A stretch of 64,000 nucleotides of DNA from Aeriscardovia sp040773385 (lineage in GTDB: Bacteria; Actinomycetota; Actinomycetes; Actinomycetales; Bifidobacteriaceae). Of this stretch, positions 1 to 9,000 are shown one piece after another. Each line of letters opens with the position of its first letter. Positions within the stretch are counted from its first letter, which is position 1. The notes below the pieces were generated by a model that worked only from the letters and a program-made list of their open reading frames with translations, made no database searches and was not told the origin of the DNA. A program made the translations under genes and the position numbers. The stretch spans positions 62,001-126,000 of the forward strand of contig JAXGWH010000001.1 in the NCBI GenBank assembly GCA_040773385.1, in the 5' to 3' direction.

Positions 1-293
1 ACGCCGTGCGCGACATGCGCAAGCACATCGTCTCCTACCTCAAGGGGTTCCCGGTCGGAGGGGCGGTGCGCCGGCAGTTCACCTCGGCCACGAGCCTTGA
101 TGACATCAAGAAGATGGTCGACGGCCTGGATCCTGACCTGCGCATCCCCGACGAGGCGATCGGCGTGCCGCGCGGGCGCGTCAAATTCCAGAGCCGCGTG
201 CATCTGCCGTACGGCTGGCTCGACAGTCAGACGACGCTGCCGCAGGAGCGCGAGATCCTCTTCGGGGAGGATCCGATGGACGCCAGCTACTGA
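1..293 (+). CDS. dusB: tRNA-dihydrouridine synthase, C-terminal end (partial)
   Basis: Only the last ~96 codons are in the window; the reading frame is open from base 3 and stops at 291-293. The translated tail (MRKHIVSYLKGFPVGG..., ...GVPRGR..., ...LPYGWLD) matches the helical C-terminal domain of actinobacterial tRNA-dihydrouridine synthases of the NifR3/DusB type, which reduce uridine in the tRNA D-loop with FMN and NADPH. The TIM barrel, FMN site and catalytic cysteine lie upstream and cannot be checked. The gene runs in the same direction as ftsZ and is separated from it by 173 bp, so it probably belongs to a different transcription unit. The family call rests on the tail alone. Confidence 0.72.
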   Translation, partial: AVRDMRKHIVSYLKGFPVGGAVRRQFTSATSLDDIKKMVDGLDPDLRIPDEAIGVPRGRVKFQSRVHLPYGWLDSQTTLPQEREILFGEDPMDASY

Positions 294-370
294 GCGATGA
301 GAAGTCGGCTGATGGAAATCGGCAGACACAGGGTTTCTGCCAGATCGGCCGCCATGATATACGCCGTGAG

Positions 371-384
371 CCGTATCAATACGG
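371..384. promoter_or_regulatory. Dyad CCGTAT-CA-ATACGG upstream of ftsZ
   Basis: A perfect 6-2-6 inverted repeat lies 83 bp before the ftsZ start, in the only non-coding stretch ahead of the division operon. It could be a regulator site or chance. No convincing -35/-10 pair was found: TTGAGG at 407 and TAAGAT at 427 are only 14 bp apart, too close for a standard sigma-70 promoter. Confidence 0.25.
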
Positions 385-466
385 CCAGTGTCGGTACTGC
401 GTGCAATTGAGGTAGAAGTCTGGCAATAAGATCGTACTGTCTGGGACAAGTGAGCTGGGAGCGAGC

Positions 467-1798
467 GTGAGCGACAACGATCAGACGGACGACTACACCG
501 TCCAGGAATTTGACAACAGCACGAACATCAAGGTCGTCGGTGTCGGTGGGGCGGGCGGCAACGCCCTCAACCGCATGATCGACGAACAGCTCTCGAATGT
601 GGAGTTCATCGCCATCAACACGGATGCGCAGGATCTGTTGCGCAGCGAGGCGGATGTCAAGATCTCCCTGTCCGACAAGTCGAGCCGCGGCCTGGGCGCA
701 GGCGCCGACCCTGAGAAGGGCGCCAAGGCCGCGCAGGACCACCAGTCGGAGATCGAGGAGGCGCTCAAAGGCGCCGACATGGTCTTCATCACCTGCGGCG
801 AGGGCGGCGGCACCGGCACCGGCGCCAGCCCCCTCGTAGCGCGCACGGCCCGCCAGCTCGGGGCGCTGACCGTCGCGGTTGTCACCCGCCCGTTCGGCTT
901 CGAGGGTCCCCGGCGTGCGCAGTCGGCCGATTCCGGCATCGAGAAGCTGCGCGGCGAGGTCGACGCGCTCATCGTCATCCCCAATGACCGTCTGCTCGAC
1001 ATGTCCGACAAGAACATCTCGATCCTCGACGCGTTCCGGACCGCCGATTCCGCGCTCCTGTCCGGTGTGCAGGGCGTGACGGACCTCATCTCCCACAACG
1101 CCTACATCCACGTCGATTTCAACGATGTGACCACCATCCTCAAGGATGCGGGCACCGCACTGTTCGGCATCGGGCAGGCAAAGGGCGAGGACCGTGCCAC
1201 CAAGGCCGCCGAGCTCGCCATCAGCTCCCCGCTGCTCGAGGAGAGCATCGAGGGCGCCCACGGCGTGCTCATCGACGTCGCCGGCCCGACCGACGTGGGG
1301 CTCGGCGAGGTCAACGACGCCGTCGAGCTCATCCACAAGAACGTCCACCCGCAGGCACAGATCATCTGGGGACTCACCCTCGATGATTCGTATGGCGACG
1401 ATGTGCGCGTCACCGTCATCGCCGCAGGTTTTGATCCGGACAAGGAGAAGAAGGCCAAACAGGCAGCGCTTGCCGCCGAGCCGCTCGTCTCGGACGGGAC
1501 CTCCTCGTCGCCGGCGTCACAGGCCGCGCCCGCCTATACCGAACCGGTGCGCGAACAGGCCTCGGCGCCGCAGGTCCCGGCACTCAACCCGCTCAGCCTC
1601 TCGGACTCCTCCGCCAGGCAGACGCAGGCCCCGGCGCAGGCCGCACCCGCACAGCCCGCCGCGCCATCCTCGCAGCAGGACGGTGCCCGGCAGCAGTCCC
1701 AGGACCGGTCCGCACAGGACGGCGGCCGCACGCAGGACCGTCCCGGCGAGGGCGATGAGACGGGCAGCATCGACATCCCGCCCTTCCTTCAGGGTTGA
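467..1798 (+). CDS. ftsZ: Cell division protein FtsZ
   Basis: Tubulin-like GTPase that polymerises into the Z-ring and recruits the divisome. The 443-residue product has the N-terminal nucleotide-binding fold (VVGVGGAGGNAL near residue 25), the tubulin signature GGGTGTGASP near residue 113, and the PFGFEGPRR segment. A proline/alanine/glutamine-rich linker of about 110 residues follows residue 325. The last residues, DIPPFLQG, fit the conserved C-terminal peptide that binds SepF and other partners. The GTG start has GGGAG a few bases upstream and gives the expected short N-terminus. It is the first gene of a division block (sepF, yggT, divIVA, lspA follow) and lies some 29 kb from ftsQ, its usual actinobacterial neighbour. 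Confidence 0.98.
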   Translation: MSDNDQTDDYTVQEFDNSTNIKVVGVGGAGGNALNRMIDEQLSNVEFIAINTDAQDLLRSEADVKISLSDKSSRGLGAGADPEKGAKAAQDHQSEIEEALKGADMVFITCGEGGGTGTGASPLVARTARQLGALTVAVVTRPFGFEGPRRAQSADSGIEKLRGEVDALIVIPNDRLLDMSDKNISILDAFRTADSALLSGVQGVTDLISHNAYIHVDFNDVTTILKDAGTALFGIGQAKGEDRATKAAELAISSPLLEESIEGAHGVLIDVAGPTDVGLGEVNDAVELIHKNVHPQAQIIWGLTLDDSYGDDVRVTVIAAGFDPDKEKKAKQAALAAEPLVSDGTSSSPASQAAPAYTEPVREQASAPQVPALNPLSLSDSSARQTQAPAQAAPAQPAAPSSQQDGARQQSQDRSAQDGGRTQDRPGEGDETGSIDIPPFLQG

Positions 1799-1830
1799 TC
1801 CGGCGGACCGCGCAACGGTGAGGAGCTGAT

Positions 1831-2301
1831 ATGGCGAGCAAGTTCAAAAATGCGCTGTCATTCCTCGGAATGGCCGATGTGTCACAGGACGACCAGGACA
1901 AGCAGGACGAGGACCGGGACGGCGGTGCCGCCCCCGCCTCCTTTGACACCGACGAGTCCGTCTCCGCGCAAAAACAGGAGTATCCGGTGCAGCACGAGGA
2001 TCCCGACGAGTATGAGGACGACCCGCTCTCACGGATCATCACCATCCATCCGAAGAGCTACGACGATGCCCAGGAGGTCGGCAAGGCCATCCGGCAGGGT
2101 ACGCCCGTCGTGCTCAACCTCACCGATGTGAGCGAGTCCGTGGCGTACCGCATCGTCGACTTCTCCGCGGGTGTGGTCTTTGGCCTGCGCGGCAAGATCG
2201 AGCGCGTCACACCCCGTGTCTTCCTGCTCAGCCCCTCGTCGGTGGCCATCACGCGCGCCGAGGGCGGCAAGCCCGCCTCACAGGACTTCTTCGGGGACTG
2301 A
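1831..2301 (+). CDS. sepF: Cell division protein SepF
   Basis: SepF tethers FtsZ filaments to the membrane and replaces FtsA in actinobacteria. The 156-residue protein starts MASKFKNALSFLGM, an amphipathic helix expected to lie on the membrane. A strongly acidic, variable linker follows (about residues 18-68), and then the globular SepF domain (ITIHPKSYDDAQEVGKAIR, VVLNLTDV, RIVDFSAGVVFGL), which dimerises and binds the FtsZ tail. A GAGGAG ribosome site lies 5 bases before the ATG. It is 32 bp downstream of ftsZ and surely cotranscribed. No ftsA was seen in the window, as expected for this group. Confidence 0.97.
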   Translation: MASKFKNALSFLGMADVSQDDQDKQDEDRDGGAAPASFDTDESVSAQKQEYPVQHEDPDEYEDDPLSRIITIHPKSYDDAQEVGKAIRQGTPVVLNLTDVSESVAYRIVDFSAGVVFGLRGKIERVTPRVFLLSPSSVAITRAEGGKPASQDFFGD

Positions 2302-2307
2302 CACCTC

Positions 2308-2625
2308 ATGCTCACCACCGTCCTCGCCTTCCTCCAGCGCCTCATCAACATCCTGCTCGACGCCTATATCGCCGTCCTTTTCGTACGCATGATCGTCGAC
2401 TGGGTGCTCGTGCTCTCCAGGAGGACGCCGCACGGGGCGTGGGGGAGGATCGTCTCCGTCCTCTATGACCTCACCGAACCTCCGCTGCGCTGGTTGCGCC
2501 GATGGATCCGTCCCATCCCGATGGGCGGGGTCAGCCTCGACGTCGCCTACCTCGTGCTGTGGGTCGGCATCGGGGTGGTCCAATGGCTTGTCAACTTCCT
2601 TTTCTCCCTTCTTGTCTGGGGGTGA
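2308..2625 (+). CDS. YggT-family membrane protein
   Basis: Small integral membrane protein of 105 residues with two hydrophobic stretches (about residues 8-30 and 78-100). Between them is a basic segment with the family's LTEPPLRWLRRWIRP motif. YggT proteins are widespread, and the gene commonly sits between sepF and divIVA in Gram-positive genomes, as here. The exact function is unknown; osmotic tolerance and a role in division have been proposed for relatives. It begins 6 bp after the sepF stop, so it is translated from the same message. Confidence 0.9.
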   Translation: MLTTVLAFLQRLINILLDAYIAVLFVRMIVDWVLVLSRRTPHGAWGRIVSVLYDLTEPPLRWLRRWIRPIPMGGVSLDVAYLVLWVGIGVVQWLVNFLFSLLVWG

Positions 2626-2749
2626 TGAGGAGCACGAAGAGGCGGCGCGCCCGTCAAAAGATCAGCCGCTTGAAGGCCGGTGATAGCATTCAGGCGGAAG
2701 CAGCGTGGCTTCCCGGCTTCGGCCGGGGCCGACAAGAGAAAGCATCATC

Positions 2750-4084
2750 ATGGCATTGCTGACACCGAACGATATCCGAAACCATCGTTTCAACACCACC
2801 CGTTTCCGCGAGGGGTACGACATCGACGAGGTCGATTCCTTCCTCGATGAGGTCACCCAGACCGTCGACGCCCTGAGCCAGAACCCCCTCGGCGGCGGCA
2901 GCACCCAGGCGCTCGGCTCCGACGTGGCAGAGCTCAACACGAAGATCAGCCAGCTCACCTCCCGCAACCAGGAGCTGGAGAAGCAGCTCGAGACGGAGCG
3001 CAACGCCGCCTCCTCGGCCCAGGGCTCACAGGCCGATCTGGCCGATGCCCGCAGGCAGATCACCGCCCTCACCGGCGAGCGCGACAATCTCCAGGGCCAG
3101 GTCAAGGATCTCAGCTCGCAGATCTCGTCGCTCAACACGCAGCTCGACCAGCTCACCGACCAGGCCACGCATGGCACCGAGGGCGCGGAGGCGCTCAAGA
3201 AGCAGATCGAGACGCTGCGCTCCCAGCTCGAGCAGTCCGACCATCAGCGCCAGCAGCTCCAGGAGACGAACTCGACGCTGACCGACCAGCTCGGCCAGGC
3301 ACGTACCCAGCTCGACCGGGCCCGCAAGAACGGCGCGCAGGCCGACGAGCAGGCGAAGGCGCTCGAGGCGCTCAAGGCCGACGAGGCCTCCGCCCGCCAG
3401 CAGGCCCAGACGCTGCGCCAGCAGCTGTCCGAGTCGCAGGAGCGCGAGGAGAAGCTGCGCGCCCAGGTCGCCAAGTTGGAGCCGGGCACGCAGACCGGCT
3501 CCATCGAGAAGATCAGCAATGCCGGCGCCCAGGCGCAGTCCGAGCCCGAGCGCGCCACCGCCATGCTCACCCTCGCCATGCAGCTGCACGACGAGTATGT
3601 CAACAAGGGCAAGGCGCAGAAGGCACAGCTCGAGGCCGAGGGACAGACGACCCGCCAGAACCTCATCAACGAGGGCCAGAGCAAGCACGACGCCGCCATC
3701 AGCGAGGCGGACGCCTACTCCAAGCGCGTCCATCAGGAGGCCGACGACTACTCGAAGAAGGTCCGCACCCAGGCCGACCAGGAGACGGGCAAGCAGCGCA
3801 GCGACGCCGAGCAGTACATCAGCCAGATCCGTGAGGAGGCCAAGGCCTACGACGCCAAGACCCGTCAGGACGCGGACGATTATTCCAAGTCCGTGCGGGA
3901 CAAGCTCGTGGCCGATTCGAAGGTCATCGAGGGCAATATCGCCTCGCTCAAGAAGTTCGAGACCGAGTACCGCGGCCGTCTGAAGAACTTCCTCGACCAG
4001 CTCTCCGCGCAGGTGTCGGATTCCGATGAGTACGGCTCCGAGCGCCAGTCGTCTGCGCAGCAGGCCGACGCCGACCAGCAGTGA
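2750..4084 (+). CDS. divIVA: DivIVA/Wag31 polar scaffold protein
   Basis: Coiled-coil protein that recognises curved membrane at poles and septa and directs polar wall growth. The ATG at 2750 has AAGAGAAAG upstream and gives the canonical start MALLTPNDIRNHRF...FREGYDIDEVDSFLDEV, the DivIVA lipid-binding domain; an upstream GTG at 2705 would add unconserved residues. After residue ~60 nearly the whole chain is heptad-rich coiled coil (Q/E/A/L, about residues 65-260), then a second helical part (about 280-425) with a repeated 'EADAYSK.../EADDYSK' pattern. At 444 residues it is longer than mycobacterial Wag31 (about 260), the excess being coiled coil. It lies between yggT and lspA in the division block. 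Confidence 0.95.
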   Translation: MALLTPNDIRNHRFNTTRFREGYDIDEVDSFLDEVTQTVDALSQNPLGGGSTQALGSDVAELNTKISQLTSRNQELEKQLETERNAASSAQGSQADLADARRQITALTGERDNLQGQVKDLSSQISSLNTQLDQLTDQATHGTEGAEALKKQIETLRSQLEQSDHQRQQLQETNSTLTDQLGQARTQLDRARKNGAQADEQAKALEALKADEASARQQAQTLRQQLSESQEREEKLRAQVAKLEPGTQTGSIEKISNAGAQAQSEPERATAMLTLAMQLHDEYVNKGKAQKAQLEAEGQTTRQNLINEGQSKHDAAISEADAYSKRVHQEADDYSKKVRTQADQETGKQRSDAEQYISQIREEAKAYDAKTRQDADDYSKSVRDKLVADSKVIEGNIASLKKFETEYRGRLKNFLDQLSAQVSDSDEYGSERQSSAQQADADQQ

Positions 4085-4087
4085 TCG

Positions 4088-4867
4088 ATGGGCGGTCACA
4101 GTGATCACACGGGGCGGCAGGACATCACCGCGGCCGCCCCGCGCACACCGGCGCGCGAGAGGCGTCTGACCGTCTCGTTCGCGCTCGCCGTCGTGCTGGT
4201 CGTCATCGACCAGCTCACCAAATCACTCGCCCTGCAGCATCTGTCCTTCTCGAAGAAGGTACCGGTCCTCGGCAATCTGCTCTCGCTGCAGCTGTTCTTC
4301 AATATCGGCGCGACGATGGGCATGGGCTCCTCGCATACATGGGTGATCTCGCTGCTGGCGATCGCGGCGTGCGTGCTGCTGGTGTGGTGCATCCTCCGCA
4401 CGGATTCGCTGCCATGGTCGATCACCGCCGCCCTGGCGCTGGCCGGGGCCGCCGGAAATCTGATCGACCGTGTCCATTACGCCATTCATTTTTTGGACGG
4501 GTGGGTGGTCGATTTCCTTAACTACGGCTGGTCGATCGGCAATGTCGCCGATATCTACCTCACGCTGGCCGCGGTGATCGGCATCATCCTGCTGTTGCGC
4601 TCCGTGCCGTTCCGCTCCGCGTCGCCGCAGGCGCGCGCCCACGATGATGACCGCACCGATGAGCGTGATTTCTCCTCCGGGGCGGATCCCTCCGATGAGG
4701 ATTCCTCTGATGAGGGCTCTGATGAGGGCGGATCGGTGACATCCTTCACCGACGCGGGCCGATATGATGACGCGTCCGACTTCCGCGACGACGGGGAGGA
4801 TGAGGCCGACATGTCCGACAATGACGGCGACGGCCCGACACGTGTGACGGGGGGCGGCGCACGGTGA
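4088..4867 (+). CDS. lspA: Lipoprotein signal peptidase (signal peptidase II)
   Basis: Aspartyl membrane protease that removes signal peptides from diacylglyceryl-modified prolipoproteins. Four hydrophobic segments lie within residues 30-175. The two catalytic aspartates are visible as GNLIDR (D127) and NVADIY (D155). After the last membrane segment the protein continues with an unusual tail of about 80 residues, dominated by Asp, Glu and Ser (DDDRTDERD..., SDEDSSDEGSDEGG). Typical LspA is 160-200 residues and ends soon after the fourth segment, so the tail is an extension of unknown role. The start is 3 bp after the divIVA stop, and the stop overlaps the next gene (GTGA). Confidence 0.95.
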   Translation: MGGHSDHTGRQDITAAAPRTPARERRLTVSFALAVVLVVIDQLTKSLALQHLSFSKKVPVLGNLLSLQLFFNIGATMGMGSSHTWVISLLAIAACVLLVWCILRTDSLPWSITAALALAGAAGNLIDRVHYAIHFLDGWVVDFLNYGWSIGNVADIYLTLAAVIGIILLLRSVPFRSASPQARAHDDDRTDERDFSSGADPSDEDSSDEGSDEGGSVTSFTDAGRYDDASDFRDDGEDEADMSDNDGDGPTRVTGGGAR

Positions 4868-5877
4868 GCGGCCGCGTCCCCACGCTTCCGGCCGTCCTCG
4901 GCGGCACGGCGGCCACGGCATCCGGGGCGCCCGATGCCGAAGGCCGGCAGATCTTTCCGGTCCCGCAAGGGCTCATCGGCCTGAGGCTCGATGTGGCCGC
5001 CTCCAAGATGCTCGGACTGTCGCGCACGAAGGCCGGAGCGGAGGTGGACGACGGCACGATCCGTCTGCTCACGCGCGCCGCGCAGCGCTCGACGCGTCTC
5101 GAGCCCGGTGACATCCTGTGTCTGAGCAGGCCGGCCGACGAGGATCGCCCGGCCCCGCGTGTGGACGAGATGGACGTGGTCTACGAGGACGAGGACGTCG
5201 TCGTCGTCAACAAACCTGTCGGCGTGGCGGCGCACCCTTCCGCAGGCTGGACCGGCCCGACCGTGCTCGACGGCCTGCGCCAGCGCGGCATCCGCATCTC
5301 GCGCCTGGGCGCACCGGGACGCGAGGGCATCGTCTCACGGCTCGACGTCGGAACCTCCGGGGTCATGCTCGTGTGCAAATCCGACCTCGCCTATGTGGAG
5401 ATGCGCCGCCAGTTCGCCCGGCACGAGGTGCGCAAGATCTATGAGGCGGTCTGCCAGGGGCGCCTCGCCCAGGACAAGGCCACCATCGAGGCGCCCATCG
5501 CCCGTGACAGGGGTGCGAAAAGCTTCCGCTTCACCGTCTCGCCGGTGGGCAAGGAGGCGGTCACCCATTTCCGCGTCATGGAGCGGTTCGCCTCCGCCAC
5601 ACATGTGCGCGTCAATCTCGAGACAGGCCGCACCCACCAGATCCGCGTCCATTTCTCCTCGATCGGCCATCCCCTCGTCGGCGATCCCCTTTATGGCGCT
5701 GACCCCGTCCTCTCGCGCCGGCTGGGGCTGTCGCGCCAGTGGCTGCAGGCCATGAGCCTGACGTTCCGTCATCCGCGCACCCATGTGTGGACGAGCGTGC
5801 GCGCCCCCTACGCCGCCGACCTCGACCACGCGTTGTCCGTGCTGCGGGCCGACGGGTCCGACGCCGTGGCGCAGTGA
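4864..5877 (+). CDS. RluA-family pseudouridine synthase (RluD-like)
   Basis: Converts specific uridines in RNA, probably 23S rRNA, to pseudouridine. The 337-residue product has an S4-like N-terminal part (about residues 30-90) and the RluA catalytic domain. In that domain VVNKPVGVAAHPSAGW precedes the catalytic loop SRLDVGTSG, with the nucleophilic aspartate at about D161, and GRTHQIRVH comes later. The GTG start overlaps the lspA stop (GTGA); the lspA-rluD order is common in Gram-positive bacteria and supports translational coupling. Which RNA site it modifies cannot be told from sequence. Confidence 0.93.
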   Translation: MSGRVPTLPAVLGGTAATASGAPDAEGRQIFPVPQGLIGLRLDVAASKMLGLSRTKAGAEVDDGTIRLLTRAAQRSTRLEPGDILCLSRPADEDRPAPRVDEMDVVYEDEDVVVVNKPVGVAAHPSAGWTGPTVLDGLRQRGIRISRLGAPGREGIVSRLDVGTSGVMLVCKSDLAYVEMRRQFARHEVRKIYEAVCQGRLAQDKATIEAPIARDRGAKSFRFTVSPVGKEAVTHFRVMERFASATHVRVNLETGRTHQIRVHFSSIGHPLVGDPLYGADPVLSRRLGLSRQWLQAMSLTFRHPRTHVWTSVRAPYAADLDHALSVLRADGSDAVAQ

Positions 5878-5997
5878 CCGTCAGGGTGGCTGTACCCTGC
5901 CGGCCAGCTCCATACCGGGGCCCGATGCCATACCGGACTGACCGTATGGACAGCGGCACGGCGGTGAAAAACTGACGGGGCCGTTGCCCGTCCCGGC

Positions 5998-6003
5998 TAG
6001 ATT
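5998..6003 (+). promoter_or_regulatory. Possible -10 box of a leaderless dnaE message (TAGATT)
   Basis: TAGATT fits the actinobacterial TAGNNT -10 pattern and ends 7 bp before the dnaE ATG at 6011, so transcription would begin at or next to the start codon. The -35 region is weak (CTGACG, 19 bp upstream). The GGAGG just before the ATG is too close (2 bases) to be an ideal ribosome site, which also fits leaderless translation. Confidence 0.35.
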
Positions 6004-6010
6004 GGAGGGC

Positions 6011-9000
6011 ATGCCCAGTCAGACCGGTTTCGTCCACCTGCACAACCACACGCATTACTCGATGCTCGACGGTGCCGCGAAGATCCCCGATCTCGTCGCC
6101 CGCGCAAATGAGCTCGGCCAGCCCGCGGTCGGCATCACCGACCATGGCAACATGCACGGCGCCTATGAGATGTGGCGCACCTGCGTGGACAACGGCATCA
6201 AACCGGTCATCGGCATCGAGGCGTATGTGACACCGGGAACCGCACGCGGTGACAAAAAGCGCGTCCACTGGGGCACGAAGGCGCAGCAGGCGGCCGGCCT
6301 CGACGTCTCCGGCGGCGGCGCCATCACCCACATGACCCTCTGGGCCGAGAATGACACCGGTCTGCGCAACCTCATCAAGGCGAGCTCCGTGGCGAGCCTC
6401 GAAGGCCGGTTCGGCAAGTGGCCGCGCATGGACCGCGACGTGCTCGAGACCTACCACGAGGGCGTCATCGCCGGCTCGGGCTGCCCCTCCGGCATCATCC
6501 AGACCCGCCTGAGGCTCGGCCAGTATGACGAGGCCCTCAAATGGGCGCGGACCCTGCAGGACATCTTCGGCAAGGACAACTTCTATATCGAGCTGATGGA
6601 CCACGGCCTGCGCATCGAGCGCAGTGTGACGGACGGCCTGCTGCGCATTGCCAAAGACCTCGACGCCCCGCTCGTGGCCACCAACGACTGCCATTACACG
6701 CGCAAGGAGGATGCGCAGGCACAGGACAGCCTGCTGTGCATCAACTCCGGCTCGCACCTGGACGACCCGAACCGCTTCAAGTTCGAGGGCGCGGGCTACT
6801 ACCTCAAGTCGGCGCAGGAGATGCGCGAGCTGTTCAAGGACCTGCCGCAGGCGTGCGACAACACGCTCGAGATCGCCGAACGATGCAACGTCATGTTCGA
6901 CGACCACACCGACGGCGCCTATATGCCCAAGTTCGACTGCCCCGAGGGCTGGGACGAGACAAGCCTGTTCCTGCACAACGTGCAGAAGGGCCTCGAATGG
7001 CGCTACCCGGACGGTGTGCCCGCGGATGTGGCCGCGCAGGCCGACTACGAGTGCGGCGTCATCTCGCAGATGCAGTTCCCGGGCTACTTCCTCGTCGTCT
7101 CCGACTACGTCAACTGGGCGAAGAACCACGGCATCCAGGTAGGCCCCGGCCGCGGCTCGGCCGGCGGCGCCGTCGTCACCTACGCCCTGGGGATCACCGA
7201 GATCGACCCGATGAAGCACGGCCTCATCTTCGAGAGGTTCCTCAACCCGGAGCGCGTCTCCCTGCCGGATATCGACATCGACTTCGACCCGCAGGGACGC
7301 ATGAAGGTGCTCGACTATGTGGCGCAGAAATACGGCGCCCCGCAGGTGGCCCAGTGCGCCACGTACGGCACCATCAAGACGAAGCAGGCGCTCAAGGACG
7401 CCTCGCGCATCATGGGCTACGACTTCTCGACGGGCGAGCGGCTCACCAAGGCGCTCCCGGGCGGGGGCAAGAACGCGAAGGACCCCTCGCTCAAGGACCT
7501 CTTCGACCCGAAATCGAGGGTCTACGCACAAGGTCGCGAATTCCGGCATCTGTACGAGTCCGACCCCGACGCGCACCGCATCATCGACCGGGCACGCGGC
7601 ATCGAGGGGCTCATCCGCCAGACCGGCGTGCACGCGTGCGCCACCATCATGGCGGACATCTCCATCACCGACATCTCACCCCTGATGGAGCGCAGCGACG
7701 GCACCATCACCACCGTGTTCGAATACCACACCTGCGAGACCCTCGGGCTTGTCAAAAACGACTTCCTCGGCCTGTCCAACCTCACGACCATCCACGACAC
7801 GCTCGCCAACATCAAGGCGAACAAAGGCGAGAGCGTCGACATCACCAAAGTCCCGCTTGACGACAAAGACACGTACCGGCTGCTCTCGGCCGGCAACACC
7901 CTGGGCGTGTTCCAGCTCGATTCGGACGGCATGCGCTCGCTGCTCAAACAGCTCAAGCCCGACAACTTCAACGACATCTCCGCCCTCATCGCCCTCTACC
8001 GGCCCGGCCCGATGGATATGAACTCGCACGTCAACTACGCCAAGCGCAAGAACGGCGAGCAGGCCATCACCCCCATCGACCAGGAAGTGGCCAAACCCCT
8101 CGCGCCGGTGCTTGACGAGACGTACGGCCTTATCGTCTACCAGGAGCAGGTGCAGTCCGCCGCCCGCATCCTCGCCGGCTACTCGCTCGGCGAGGCCGAC
8201 GTGCTCCGGCGCGCCATGGGCAAGAAGAAGCCGGAGGTGCTGGCCCACGAGAAGGTGCCGTTCTTCAAGGGCATGGCCGAGCACGGCTACTCGCAGAAGG
8301 CCGCGCAGGACGTGTGGGACATCCTCGTGCCGTTCTCCGGCTACGCGTTCAACAAGGCGCACTCCGCCTGCTACGGGCTCATCTCGTACTGGACCGCCTA
8401 CCTCAAGGCGCATTACCCGGTGGAGTTCATGGCCGCCCTGCTCGAGGGCGAGCGCACGAACAAGGACAAGACGGCCATCTATCTCGCCGAGGCGCGGCGC
8501 ATGAACATCCGTGTCCTCATCCCGGACGTCAACGAGTCGGTGGCCGCCTATTCCGCCGTCGGCTCCGTGGTGCGTTTCGGTCTGGGCGCCATCCGCAACG
8601 TGGGGGAGAAGGTGGTCGAGGGGATCGTCGACGAGCGTCGCAGCGCCCGTGGCCTGTACAAGGATTTCCTCGATTTCATCCGCAGGGTGCCCCTCGAGGT
8701 GCTCAACAAACGGTCCGTCGAGTCGCTCATCAAAGGCGGGGCGTTCGATTCCATCAGCCCCAACCGGCGCGCGCTGTTCACCATCTGCGAGTCGGCCATC
8801 GACCAGGTGGTCCCGCTGCGGCGCAAGGAGGCGGAAGGCCAGTTCGACCTGTTCTCCGAGGGCGGGTCGCAAGATATGGGGCTGGGCGACGCGACGATCA
8901 CCATCCCCGACATCCCTGAGTGGGACAAGCGCCAGAAGCTCAACTTCGAGCGCGAGGTGCTCGGCCTGTACGTGTCGGACCACCCGCTCTCGGGCATGAG

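Noticed and set aside
407..432. TTGAGG and TAAGAT as an ftsZ promoter
   Set aside because: Spacing of 14 bp is too short for a standard sigma-70 type promoter.
5612..7633. A 673-codon frame antisense to dnaE
   Set aside because: Overlaps the catalytic core of DnaE; composition is typical of an antisense high-GC shadow.
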